In this document: one piece after another, positions 54,930 to 63,583 of the stretch
How the letters are laid out: each line of letters starts with the position of its first letter
How positions within the stretch are numbered: the stretch's first letter is position 1
Origin: Neisseria dumasiana
GTDB lineage: Bacteria > Pseudomonadota > Gammaproteobacteria > Burkholderiales > Neisseriaceae
NCBI RefSeq assembly: GCF_022870885.1
Contig: NZ_CP091509.1
Location: forward strand, 1,674,001 to 1,738,000
Reading direction: 5' to 3'
Length of the DNA: 64,000 bases
The notes under the pieces: generated by a model
The model's input: only the letters and a program-made list of their open reading frames with translations
Told to the model about the DNA's origin: nothing
The model's database searches: none
Translations under genes and position numbers: made by a program

Positions 54930-56699
54930 ATGAGCCAATTTGTCATTAACCTGATTTTCGTGGGCGCATCATTTGCCCTGTATTTCGGTATCGCCATTTG
55001 GGCGCGTGCCGGCTCCACGAAAGAATTCTATGTAGCAGGCGGTGGCGTGCATCCCGTACTCAACGGCATGGCAACCGCGGCAGACTGGATGAGTGCCGCA
55101 TCATTCATCTCTATGGCCGGCCTGCTGGCCATGAACGGATACGGCGCCTCCGCCTACCTGATGGGCTGGACCGGCGGCTATGTATTGCTGGCTTTGCTGC
55201 TTGCCCCCTATCTGCGCAAATTCGGTAAATTTACCGTGCCCGACTTCATCGGCGACCGCTTTTACAGCCGCACGGCCCGTTTGGTTGCCGTAGCGTGTTT
55301 GATCATCGCATCAACCACTTACGTTATCGGCCAAATGACTGGCGCCGGTGTAGCCTTCTCCCGCTTCTTGGAAGTAAGCAACACCACCGGTCTGCTGATT
55401 GCCGCCGTTGTGGTATTGTTCTACGCCGTGTTGGGCGGTATGAAGGGCATTACCTATACGCAAGTGGCTCAATATGTGGTGTTGATTATTGCCTACACCA
55501 TTCCGGCGGTATTCATTTCCTTCAACTTAACCGGCAACCCGATTCCCCCTATCGGCCTGTTCGGCACCGACACCGCTTCCGGCATGCCGCTGCTGCAAAA
55601 ACTGGATTTGCTGGTTACCGATTTGGGCTTTAAAGCCTACACCGCCGACGTGCCCAACAAGCTGAACATGTTCCTGTTTACCTTGTCGTTAATGATCGGT
55701 ACTGCCGGCCTGCCGCACGTCATCATCCGCTTCTTTACCGTTCCGAAAGTATCTGATGCACGTTCTTCTGCCGGTTGGGCTTTGGTGTTCATCGCACTGC
55801 TCTACACCACCGCACCCGCAGTAGGCTCAATGGCACGCATCAACTTAATCAACACCGTTTACCCGAACGGCTCGGAACAACAGGCTTTGAGCTATGAAGC
55901 ACGCCCCCAATGGATGAAAAACTGGGAAACCACCGGCTTGCTGAAGTTTGAAGACAAAAACGGCGACGGTAACATCCAATACTACAACGACAAATCCAAA
56001 GAGTTTGAAGCCACGGCTGCCGAACGCGGCTGGAAAGGCAACGAGCTGACTGTAAACAACGACATTCTGGTACTGGCCAACCCTGAAATTGCCAATCTGC
56101 CAAGCTGGGTAATCGGCTTGATCGCAGCAGGCGGTTTGGCGGCAGCCCTCTCTACCGCAGCAGGTTTGTTGTTGGCCATCTCTTCAGCCGTATCGCACGA
56201 CTTGATTAAGAAAACATTGAAACCCGATATTTCCGAAAAAGGCGAATTGATGGCAGCCCGTGTATCGATGACTTTGGCTATCGTTGTCGCTACTTGGTTG
56301 GGCATCAACCCTCCCGGATTCGCAGCACAAGTTGTAGCACTCGCCTTCGGTATCGCCGCCGCTTCCATCTTCCCCGCTTTGATGATGGGTATCTTCTCCA
56401 AACGCATCAACAGCGCAGGCGCAACGGCAGGTATGTTGGCAGGTTTGATTTCCACCTGTGTGTATATCTTCCTGTACATGGGCTGGTTCTTCATCCCCGG
56501 CACCAACACCTTTGAAAACGTTGAAGCCAACTGGTTGTTCGGTATTTCACCCTTATCATTCGGTGCGGTAGGCGCGATGATCAACTTCGCAGTAGCCTTC
56601 ATTGTCTCTGCCGCAGGTAAGGCTCCGCCGCAAGATGTACAGGATTTGGTAGAAAGCGTGCGTTATCCGCGCGGCGCCGGCCAAGCAGTTGACCACTAA
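54930..56699 (+). CDS. Sodium:solute symporter (VC_2705-type, acetate/monocarboxylate-like)
   Basis: This 589-residue membrane protein of the SSS family has about 13 helices. Family signatures include VAGGGVHPVLNGMATAADWMSAASFISMAGLL, MTGAGVAFSRFLEV, GGMKGITYTQVAQYVVLI and AAGGLAAALSTAAGLLLAISSAVSHDL (Na+ site region). An extra loop of about 100 residues (NGSEQQALSYEARPQWMKNW ... NNDILVLANPEIANLPSW) is typical of the DUF4212-partnered subgroup. The start is ATG 54930 with GAGGAGTAAG upstream. The substrate is inferred to be a short carboxylate such as acetate, but is not proven. Confidence 0.93.
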   Translation: MSQFVINLIFVGASFALYFGIAIWARAGSTKEFYVAGGGVHPVLNGMATAADWMSAASFISMAGLLAMNGYGASAYLMGWTGGYVLLALLLAPYLRKFGKFTVPDFIGDRFYSRTARLVAVACLIIASTTYVIGQMTGAGVAFSRFLEVSNTTGLLIAAVVVLFYAVLGGMKGITYTQVAQYVVLIIAYTIPAVFISFNLTGNPIPPIGLFGTDTASGMPLLQKLDLLVTDLGFKAYTADVPNKLNMFLFTLSLMIGTAGLPHVIIRFFTVPKVSDARSSAGWALVFIALLYTTAPAVGSMARINLINTVYPNGSEQQALSYEARPQWMKNWETTGLLKFEDKNGDGNIQYYNDKSKEFEATAAERGWKGNELTVNNDILVLANPEIANLPSWVIGLIAAGGLAAALSTAAGLLLAISSAVSHDLIKKTLKPDISEKGELMAARVSMTLAIVVATWLGINPPGFAAQVVALAFGIAAASIFPALMMGIFSKRINSAGATAGMLAGLISTCVYIFLYMGWFFIPGTNTFENVEANWLFGISPLSFGAVGAMINFAVAFIVSAAGKAPPQDVQDLVESVRYPRGAGQAVDH

Positions 56700-56853
56700 A
56701 TCTTGTTGAATTTGGGCTTCCTTCGGGAAGCCCGAAATTTTACAATACCGCTTTAAAAACCTTTCCGGCATCCGTTAAACGCATAGGCCGCACCTGCCTG
56801 CCGATAATCGGAAACAGGTTGAACAACAAAGAACCACTTGAGAGGAACTCAAC

Positions 56854-57354
56854 ATGATTTGGGAATGGATCGCTACTTTATTTGCCGGCTTGGGCGCAGC
56901 GGGCATCATACTCGGCTTGAAACTGTTTATTAAAAAGATGCCGAAATGGGCGGTTCCCGCAGGTGCAGGTTTGGGCATGATACTGTTTCAGGTGTATAGC
57001 GAATACACATGGTACGGCCACACCCGCTCCCTGCTCCCCCAAGGCACCGAAATCGTTGCCGAAATCCCCGAAACCGCCTTTTACAAACCGTGGAGCTATC
57101 TTAAACCGCAAGTGCTGAAATTCGTTGCCGTCGATACCGCCAAAACACTACCCGTAAACGGCGACAACCAAATCATTCAAGCCAACCTATACTTTTTCGA
57201 ACGGCGCATGAGTGCCAACACTTGGCCGGTGCTGGTTGATTGCGGAAAAAAATTGCAGGCGAATGTCAAACATGTCGAAAACGGCATTCCCCAACCCGAC
57301 AGCTGGAGCCGAACACCTTATACGGAAAAAATCGCCGAAGCAGTGTGCAAATAG
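56854..57354 (+). CDS. Conserved membrane protein, unknown function
   Basis: This 166-residue protein has an N-terminal membrane segment (WIATLFAGLGAAGIILGLKLFI), a second hydrophobic stretch (WAVPAGAGLGMILFQVY), and a soluble domain of about 110 residues with two Cys (LVDCGKK ... EAVCK). I do not recognise a named domain. AGAGGAAC precedes ATG 56854. It follows the symporter by about 150 bases, so it may be a separate unit. It is probably an inner-membrane protein with a periplasmic domain. Confidence 0.72.
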   Translation: MIWEWIATLFAGLGAAGIILGLKLFIKKMPKWAVPAGAGLGMILFQVYSEYTWYGHTRSLLPQGTEIVAEIPETAFYKPWSYLKPQVLKFVAVDTAKTLPVNGDNQIIQANLYFFERRMSANTWPVLVDCGKKLQANVKHVENGIPQPDSWSRTPYTEKIAEAVCK

Positions 57355-57384
57355 CTGATTACGCAGCCGATAAAACAAACGGCT

Positions 57385-57399
57385 TGAGACCTTTGCAAA
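57385..57399. repeat. Solitary IS1106-type terminal repeat
   Basis: GAGACCTTTGCAAAA is identical to the first 15 bases of the IS1106-like element at 16992. No transposase or second end is nearby. It is either an excision relic or a spontaneous match at an intergenic position. Confidence 0.5.
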
Positions 57400-57430
57400 A
57401 GCCTATTCCGTAATCGGGCTTTCCATTAAA

Positions 57431-57463
57431 AAAGCCGTCTGAAAACTTTTCAGACGGCCTTTT
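57431..57463. terminator. Uptake-sequence hairpin between convergent genes
   Basis: AAAGCCGTCTGAAAA and TTTTCAGACGGCCTTT form a stem with flanking A and T runs. It lies between the membrane-protein gene and the ankyrin gene, which face each other. Confidence 0.8.
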
Positions 57464-57481
57464 GTTCATGAAAACGCTATA

Positions 57482-58216
57482 TCACTCACAGCTTGATTTG
57501 CCGGTGCGGTGGTTGATTGCGCCTTTTGAAATCAGCAGAGCCTGCATTTCTTTATGCCCGCGGGTGCAGGCGTAAGAGAGTGCGCTTTGGTTGTACGAAC
57601 CGGCCGATTTGTTGGTTTGGGTAGTAACCAAGTTCGGGTTTGCACCGAGTGAAAGCAGGTATTTCACCGTTTCGATGCGGTTGTTGCTGGCAGCCACCAT
57701 CAGCAGCGTTTCGCCGTCGCTTTCTACGGTTTGGTCGTTCAGATCGGTTTTGTCTTTCAGTTTGGCATACACCTTGCGCACGATTTTGGTGTTTTTGCCC
57801 AATACAGCGGATTTGAGCACGTTGTACACGTCGCCGCGGTCGGTGGCGTTCAAATCGGCACCTTGGGCGATCAGGTAATCCACCATATCTTCATAGCCGA
57901 TAAATGCCGCCCAACCGAGCGCGGTTTGGCCCAAGCTGGCTTCGTCTTTGGCTTCGAGATTTTGGCCTTTGGCCACCATTTTTTTCACTTTGGCCAAGTT
58001 GCCTTGTTTTACAGCATCAAACCATTCGGCATCGGGGCCTTCGGAAGGTTTGTCGTAGAAAATGCGCCATGAAAGTTTTTTCGGATTGGCGATATCCTGC
58101 ATTTCGGCCATGCTGTAACGGAATTTGCCTTTGGTTGCGGGCGCGGCCGAAGCGGTAACAGGTAAAACGAACGCAGACGCGAGCAGGGTGGCGGGAATGA
58201 TGTTTTTGATATTCAT
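57482..58216 (-). CDS. Secreted ankyrin-repeat protein
   Basis: This 244-residue protein has a signal peptide (IPATLLASAFVLPVTASA, cleaved near ASAAP) and then four to five ankyrin repeats (EWFDAVKQGNLAKVKKMVAKG, GQTALGWAAFIGYEDMVDYLIAQGADLNATD, ETLLMVAASNNRIETVKYLLSLGANPNL, QSALSYACTRGHKEMQALLISKGA). It is predicted to be periplasmic and to bind a protein partner, which is unknown. Start ATG 58216 has AAGGAAA upstream, and 26 earlier in-frame codons are dropped. It lies beside grcA but in a separate unit. Confidence 0.88.
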   Translation of the reverse strand: MNIKNIIPATLLASAFVLPVTASAAPATKGKFRYSMAEMQDIANPKKLSWRIFYDKPSEGPDAEWFDAVKQGNLAKVKKMVAKGQNLEAKDEASLGQTALGWAAFIGYEDMVDYLIAQGADLNATDRGDVYNVLKSAVLGKNTKIVRKVYAKLKDKTDLNDQTVESDGETLLMVAASNNRIETVKYLLSLGANPNLVTTQTNKSAGSYNQSALSYACTRGHKEMQALLISKGAINHRTGKSSCE

Positions 58217-58320
58217 AAGATTTCCTTCGATATAGTGGTGTTTTAAGGTGCGGCGGAACAACAAGGCCGTCTGAAACTTTATTCGCGGTTTCAAACGGCC
58301 CCGTAAAGCTCACCTGCCGA

Positions 58321-58707
58321 TTATAAGCTATTGGTAAAGGTGCGGGCGATAACGTCGCGCTGCTGTTCGGGCGTGAGCGAGTTGAAACGGACGGCGTAGC
58401 CCGATACGCGGATGGTCAGCTGCGGATATTTGTCGGGATTGGCTACGGCATCTTCGAGCGTTTCGCGGGTTAGCACGTTAACGTTTAAGTGTTGGCCGCC
58501 TTCTACTTTCGGGCGGGCACGGATATCGACCGGCACTTCTTTGTAGGCCACTTCGCCCAACGCAGACAGGGCTACTACGTCGTCTTCCTGATATTTGCCG
58601 CCTTTAACGCACAGGCAACGCACTTCTTGCGTTTCATCGTCGAGCAGCCAGAAAGAATGGAGCAGATCGGCATCGGCACTTTGGGTAATTTGAATGCCTT
58701 TAATCAT
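58321..58707 (-). CDS. grcA: Autonomous glycyl radical cofactor GrcA (YfiD)
   Basis: This 128-residue protein is collinear with E. coli Grc[26 protein letters not shown] at the start and [21 protein letters not shown] in the middle. The C-terminus has the glycyl-radical loop [25 protein letters not shown]. GrcA replaces the oxygen-cleaved C-terminus of pyruvate formate-lyase. I start at Met 58707, as in the family, rather than five codons earlier. Upstream is an FNR site correctly spaced from a -10 box, matching oxygen-limited induction. No pfl gene is visible in this window. Confidence 0.95.
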   Translation of the reverse strand: MIKGIQITQSADADLLHSFWLLDDETQEVRCLCVKGGKYQEDDVVALSALGEVAYKEVPVDIRARPKVEGGQHLNVNVLTRETLEDAVANPDKYPQLTIRVSGYAVRFNSLTPEQQRDVIARTFTNSL

Positions 58708-58768
58708 GTGCTTTCCTTTCAATAAGTTGGATAAGTCGGATAGGAGATAAATGTTTGGGTAAAGTCAT

Positions 58769-58807
58769 TTTATACTTCGGGCTTTAAAGGTGCTTGATAT
58801 AGGTCAA
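58769..58807 (-). promoter_or_regulatory. FNR-dependent class II promoter of grcA
   Basis: TTGATATAGGTCAA at 58794-58807 matches the FNR consensus TTGAT-N4-ATCAA at nine of ten conserved positions. A TATAAA -10 box lies at 58774-58769 on the minus strand. The FNR centre (58800.5) is then about 41.5 bases upstream of a start near 58759, the standard class II spacing. The grcA ATG is about 52 bases further on. Confidence 0.8.
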
Positions 58808-58910
58808 ATTACGAAATGCTACATTTTTAAAGCTTTTTGAAGATGTGCAGGGCCATTCTTGATGCATTTGCTAAAACGGTATTTGCTTCTACATTGTTGA
58901 TAACGCAAAA

Positions 58911-58949
58911 AGGCCGTCTGAAAACCCGATGCGGATATTCAGACGGCCT
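58911..58949. terminator. Uptake-sequence inverted pair after the OPT gene
   Basis: AGGCCGTCTGAA and TTCAGACGGCCT with a 15-base loop, 33 bases beyond the OPT transporter stop (minus strand). Confidence 0.7.
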
Positions 58950-58981
58950 GTTGCAAAAACTGACGTGTCAGGCTGCTGTGT

Positions 58982-61024
58982 TTATGAGCGTACCGATTTT
59001 AAAACCCGTTTGGCAAAAATCAATATTCCGGCAATAAATGCAGCCAAGCCCAGCCAAGCGGCAATGCCTTGCCAGTTGTCGAGGTTGAGCGCCAGCGGTG
59101 CGTCCGAGCCGCCGCCGGTTACCGAAGCGGCGATGATAAAGGCCATCATCACACCGATCAGGCTTTCGCCCACAATCAAGCCTGCGGCAAACAGCGTGCC
59201 GGCGCGTTCGGTTTTTTTCAGACGGCTTTCCGTGTCGTTCGGATAGCGTTTGCGGACGATATTTTTCAGCACCGCCGCCAATACCGCGCCGATGATAATC
59301 GGCATATTGATGGAAGGCGGCAGGTAAATGCCCATGCCCACGGCCAAAACCGGCAGGCTTAGTTTGGAAGCGCTGCTTTTCTTCAACACAAAATCCACAA
59401 TAATCAATGCCACGCCGATGGCAACGCCGGTGAAAATGTATGTCCATTGCAGGTTGTGGGCGAAAATGCCTTGGGCAATGGTGGTCATCAACGTAGCTTG
59501 GGGAGCGGCAAGGGCTTGGGATGCGTCCATGCCTTCGCGGGGCATCGCACCGGTGAAGCCGTAAGCCTCATATAGGATTTCCAACACGGGGGCAATCACC
59601 ACCGCGCCGACGATACAGCCGATAATCAGCGCGATTTGCTGACGCCACGGCGTAGCCTGCACCAAATAACCGGTTTTCAAATCCTGTAGGTTGTCGTTGG
59701 AAATCGATGCCACCGAAATCACCGCCGAGCCGCAGAAAAGCGTTAAAGCAAGCATAAAACGGCGCGTTCCCTCATCCGCAAACAATCCCGTAGATTCGCC
59801 GATCATCAGCAACACGATGGAAATGGTTAAGATGGAAATAATGCCGATACCCGAAATGGGGCTGGAAGACGAACCTACCAAGCCCGCCATGTAACCGCAG
59901 GCTGCCGCCACCAGAAAGCCGATAAGCGAAGTCAGCAGCGTACACACCACCACCAGCAGCCAGCCCAAACCGGCAGGAATGCCGGCATCTTCGATAAAGT
60001 GGTAAAAACTGAAAGCCAGCAACACCATCATGCCCAAAGTCCACAATATCATTGATTTGGGCGATAAATCCTGTTCGGTGCGACGGGCGGAAACATCGGC
60101 TTTGCCGCTGAAGGCACGGAAAGACAGGCGCATGCCTTCCATCATCGGTTTGAACAGGGTAATCAGCGTCCAAATTGCGGCGATACCGATCGTGCCCGCA
60201 CCGATAAAGCGCACTTTTTCTTTCCACAGCTGCATACCATAGGCAGCCATTTCCATGTCGGCAGGCTGCGGCACGGCCGATGAAAAATAAGGTACGGCCA
60301 CACCCCAAGCGATGAAAATACCCACCAAAATGGCGATACCGCCGGTGATGCCCACCAAATAGCCCGCCCCCAACAAGGCCAGAGAAAAACCCATCGGCAG
60401 TTGGAAAATGGCATTGCCCGATTTGAACCAATAGCTGGCATGATCGGCCATCACGCGCAAACCGTTGCTGGCAAAACTGAACAATCCGGCCAATACACCG
60501 CCCGCAGCAATTTCTTTGATGCCGCTGCCGCCGGAATCTTTTTCTCCGCTGTCGTCGTGCTCGCCGCTGCCGACTTTCAAAATTTCAGCCGCCGCCACGC
60601 CTTCCGGATAAGGCAAGTCGCTTTTCACCACCATGGCATAACGCAGCGGAATGGTGAAAATCACCCCCAAAATACCGCCCGCCATACACAGCAGCGAGGT
60701 TTGCCAAAAAGGAAATCCGTTCCAGTAGCCCGCCATCAACAGGCCGGGCAGCACGAAAATAATGGTGGAAAGCGTGCCTGCGGCAGAAGCTTGGGTCTGC
60801 ACCATATTGTTTTCCAAAATATTGCTGTCTTTGGCAAATTTCAGAATGGCCATAGAAATCACGGCCGCCGGAATGGATGAAGCAAAAGTCAGGCCGACCT
60901 TCAGGCCGAGATACACGTTGGATGCGGTAAAGATCACCGTAATCAACGCACCCAAAACCATACCGCGCAGGGTAAGCTCACGGTATCCCGCATAGGGGTC
61001 GTGATAGTGTGATTGTTGAGTCAT
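58982..61024 (-). CDS. OPT family oligopeptide transporter
   Basis: This 680-residue inner-membrane protein has about 15 or 16 hydrophobic helices. The N-terminus YRELTLRGMVLGALITVIFTASNVYLGLKVGLTFASSIPAAVISMAIL is typical of bacterial OPT transporters, as are LPYPEGVAAAEILKVG, MAGLVGSSSSPISGIGIISIL and LPPSINMPIIIGAVL. The family moves oligopeptides or metal chelates using the proton gradient. The substrate cannot be told by sequence. It is monocistronic, with about 420 bases of intergenic DNA upstream. Confidence 0.93.
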   Translation of the reverse strand: MTQQSHYHDPYAGYRELTLRGMVLGALITVIFTASNVYLGLKVGLTFASSIPAAVISMAILKFAKDSNILENNMVQTQASAAGTLSTIIFVLPGLLMAGYWNGFPFWQTSLLCMAGGILGVIFTIPLRYAMVVKSDLPYPEGVAAAEILKVGSGEHDDSGEKDSGGSGIKEIAAGGVLAGLFSFASNGLRVMADHASYWFKSGNAIFQLPMGFSLALLGAGYLVGITGGIAILVGIFIAWGVAVPYFSSAVPQPADMEMAAYGMQLWKEKVRFIGAGTIGIAAIWTLITLFKPMMEGMRLSFRAFSGKADVSARRTEQDLSPKSMILWTLGMMVLLAFSFYHFIEDAGIPAGLGWLLVVVCTLLTSLIGFLVAAACGYMAGLVGSSSSPISGIGIISILTISIVLLMIGESTGLFADEGTRRFMLALTLFCGSAVISVASISNDNLQDLKTGYLVQATPWRQQIALIIGCIVGAVVIAPVLEILYEAYGFTGAMPREGMDASQALAAPQATLMTTIAQGIFAHNLQWTYIFTGVAIGVALIIVDFVLKKSSASKLSLPVLAVGMGIYLPPSINMPIIIGAVLAAVLKNIVRKRYPNDTESRLKKTERAGTLFAAGLIVGESLIGVMMAFIIAASVTGGGSDAPLALNLDNWQGIAAWLGLAAFIAGILIFAKRVLKSVRS

Positions 61025-61445
61025 TTATGTATTCTCCTTGAGAAAAGGTCTTTTAATATTGTTGGGTAATTTAGGATATGTCAAGAAATGTTGCCTAATT
61101 GGAAAGAATGAATGTTAAAGTGTTATCTAATCTAAACCTGCTCAAACACCACCGAACAGGCGGCGGCAAAGCAAGGCCGCAGCCGAAAAACCACTTGCGC
61201 CCGGCCGTATATACATGCGTTCAGACGGCCTGCGGTGCTTTTAATCCCGTGCCTACATGGTATAAAATACGCGCCTGTTTTTATAAGGCAAATTGCAGCC
61301 CAAACCGCCGAAAGCCTGCCGTTGACCGGCAGGCGGTTTGATTGCGGTGCCGACGCAGAAAAATGATTGAGGCCGTCTGAACGGTTCAGACGGCCTGCCC
61401 TACCTGAAAACTTATCCGACACTCCCCTTTTTTAAGGAACACACC
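61025..61445. other. 421-bp intergenic region between divergent OPT and ilvD genes
   Basis: No credible gene was found. It contains a single uptake sequence (about 61220), an extended -10-like TGGTATAAAAT at 61258-61268 pointing to ilvD without a clear -35, a GC-rich inverted repeat CTGCCG..CGGCAG near 61315-61335, and an uptake-sequence hairpin at 61370-61396 inside the putative ilvD leader. Confidence 0.6.
61370..61396. repeat. Uptake-sequence inverted pair upstream of ilvD
   Basis: AGGCCGTCTGAACGGTTCAG is continuous with GACGGCCT: a 12-bp inverted pair with a three-base loop, 50 bases before ilvD. Upstream of a gene it may act as a leader hairpin or only as an uptake site. Confidence 0.65.
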
Positions 61446-63308
61446 ATGCCAGCTTACCGCTCCAAAACCTCCACCCACGGCCGCAATATGGCCGGCGCAC
61501 GCGCTTTATGGCGTGCCACCGGCGTGGCCGAAGAAGATTTCGGCAAACCGATTATCGCCATTGCCAACTCGTTCACCCAATTCGTGCCCGGCCATGTGCA
61601 TCTGCACAATATGGGCCAGCTTGTGGCGCGCGAAATCGAAAAAGCGGGCGGTTTGGCCAAAGAATTCAACACCATCGCGGTGGACGACGGCATTGCCATG
61701 GGCCACAGCGGTATGCTCTACAGCCTGCCCAGCCGCGATTTGATTGCCGATTCGGTGGAATACATGGTGAACGCGCATTGTGCCGATGCGCTGGTGTGCA
61801 TTTCCAACTGCGACAAAATCACCCCCGGCATGCTGATGGCCGCCATGCGCCTGAACATTCCCACCGTGTTTGTTTCAGGCGGCCCGATGGAAGCGGGCAA
61901 GGTGATCGGCGTGGCCAACATCACCGATACCCGCAAGCTCGATTTGGTAGATGCAATGGTGGATGCCGCCAACGATGCCGTATCCGACGAAGAAGTGGCG
62001 GCGGTAGAACGCTCTGCCTGCCCGACCTGCGGCTCCTGCTCCGGCATGTTTACCGCCAACTCAATGAACTGCCTCACCGAAGCCTTAGGCTTGTCGCTGC
62101 CGGGCAACGGCTCGCTGCTGGCCACCCACGCAGGCCGTAAAGAATTGTTTTTGGAAGCAGGCCGTCTGATTGTGGAAATTACCAAACGCTATTACGAGCA
62201 AGACGACGAGAGCGTATTGCCGCGCAGCATCGCCACCAAAGCCGCGTTTGAAAACGCCATGAGTTTGGATGTGGCGATGGGCGGTTCTACCAACACCGTG
62301 CTGCATCTGTTGGCCGCTGCCAGCGAAGCGCAAGTGGATTTCAAAATGGCCGACATCGACCGCATCAGCCGCCAAGTGCCGTGTTTGTGCAAAGTCGCCC
62401 CTGCCACGCAGAAATACCATATGGAAGACGTACACCGCGCCGGCGGCGTGATGGGCATTTTGGCCGAACTCGACCGCGCCGGCTGCCTGAAAACCGACGT
62501 TTCCACCGTTCACGAAAAAACCTTGAAAGACGCGCTGGCGAAATGGGACATCACCAACCCCGCCAACGAAACCGCACATCAGCGCTACAAAGCCGCACCG
62601 GGCGGCGTGCGTACCACCGAAGCCTTTTCGCAAAACCGACAATGGCCGTCGCTCGACCTCGACCGCGAAAACGGCTGTATCCGCAGCAAAGCACACGCTT
62701 ATTCGCAAGACGGCGGCTTGGCGGTGCTGTTCGGCAACATCGCCGAGCGCGGCTGCGTGGTGAAAACCGCCGGTGTGGACGACAGCATTCTCACATTCAC
62801 CGGCCGCGCGCGCGTGTTTGAAAGCCAAGATTCTGCCGTGGCAGGCATTTTGGACAACCAAATCGTTGCGGGCGACATCGTAATCATCCGCTACGAAGGC
62901 CCGAAAGGCGGCCCGGGCATGCAGGAAATGCTGTATCCGACTTCTTACCTGAAATCCAAAGGCTTGGGCAAAGCCTGCGCCCTGCTGACCGACGGCCGTT
63001 TTTCAGGCGGCACTTCCGGCTTGAGCATCGGCCACGTTTCGCCCGAAGCGGCGGAAGGCGGTGCCATCGGTTTGGTGAAAGAAGGCGACACCATCGAAAT
63101 CGACATCCCCAACCGCAGCATCCGTTTGGCCGTTTCCGATGAAGAATTGGCAAACCGCCGCAAAGAGATGGAAAGCCGCGGTGCTAAGGCCTGGAAACCC
63201 GAAAACCGCGACCGCCACGTTTCCGCCGCCTTGCGTGCTTATGCTGCCATGACCACTTCCGCCGACACCGGCGCGGTGCGCGACGTTTCACAGGTAGAAC
63301 GCAAGTAA
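61446..63308 (+). CDS. ilvD: Dihydroxy-acid dehydratase
   Basis: This 620-residue Fe-S enzyme of branched-chain amino-acid synthesis has the cluster Cys residues in [16 protein letters not shown] and [20 protein letters not shown]. It also shows [26 protein letters not shown], the [15 protein letters not shown] segment, and the C-terminal [25 protein letters not shown] with the Ser at the active site. The length is that of the long E. coli form (616). The ribosome-binding site is AAGGAACA. It ends at an imperfect uptake-sequence hairpin (63341-63373). Confidence 0.97.
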   Translation: MPAYRSKTSTHGRNMAGARALWRATGVAEEDFGKPIIAIANSFTQFVPGHVHLHNMGQLVAREIEKAGGLAKEFNTIAVDDGIAMGHSGMLYSLPSRDLIADSVEYMVNAHCADALVCISNCDKITPGMLMAAMRLNIPTVFVSGGPMEAGKVIGVANITDTRKLDLVDAMVDAANDAVSDEEVAAVERSACPTCGSCSGMFTANSMNCLTEALGLSLPGNGSLLATHAGRKELFLEAGRLIVEITKRYYEQDDESVLPRSIATKAAFENAMSLDVAMGGSTNTVLHLLAAASEAQVDFKMADIDRISRQVPCLCKVAPATQKYHMEDVHRAGGVMGILAELDRAGCLKTDVSTVHEKTLKDALAKWDITNPANETAHQRYKAAPGGVRTTEAFSQNRQWPSLDLDRENGCIRSKAHAYSQDGGLAVLFGNIAERGCVVKTAGVDDSILTFTGRARVFESQDSAVAGILDNQIVAGDIVIIRYEGPKGGPGMQEMLYPTSYLKSKGLGKACALLTDGRFSGGTSGLSIGHVSPEAAEGGAIGLVKEGDTIEIDIPNRSIRLAVSDEELANRRKEMESRGAKAWKPENRDRHVSAALRAYAAMTTSADTGAVRDVSQVERK

Positions 63309-63340
63309 GCGCACAACGGGTTTGCCCATCAGCAAAGATA

Positions 63341-63373
63341 TCAGGCCGTCTGAACAGATTTCAGGCGGCCTGA
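63341..63373. terminator. Imperfect uptake-sequence hairpin after ilvD
   Basis: TCAGGCCGTCTGAA and TTTCAGGCGGCCTGA pair with one mismatch (GGCGG in place of GACGG), 33 bases past the ilvD stop. Confidence 0.7.
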
Positions 63374-63412
63374 TTCATGTAGGGCGGGCATCCCTGCCCG
63401 CCATCGCGCTTG

Positions 63413-63554
63413 TAGAGTGAATCAACTTAAAAATAGGACATCCGTCATACTCGGGCTTGACCCGAGTATCTCCTAAATTTGCAGAAACTCAAGATACACA
63501 GGGCAATCCCGAACATAACGGTTTATGTTATCAAACTGAAGTGAATTGACTATA
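63413..63554. mobile_element. Correia-like miniature element, long form (142 bp)
   Basis: Ends TAGAGTGAATCAACTT and, read in from the right, TATAGTCAATTCACTT are imperfect inverted repeats. The block AAAAATAGGACATCCGTCAT, then CGGGCTTGACCCG, is shared with the element at 34462-34555 in reverse orientation, as is the right part (GTTATCAAACTGAAGTG versus GTTATTCAACTTAAGTG). About 48 extra bases in the middle distinguish the long form. It sits between ilvD and comEC. Confidence 0.7.
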
Positions 63555-63583
63555 TACAGCCGATTCGCATCAACCGTTCAATA

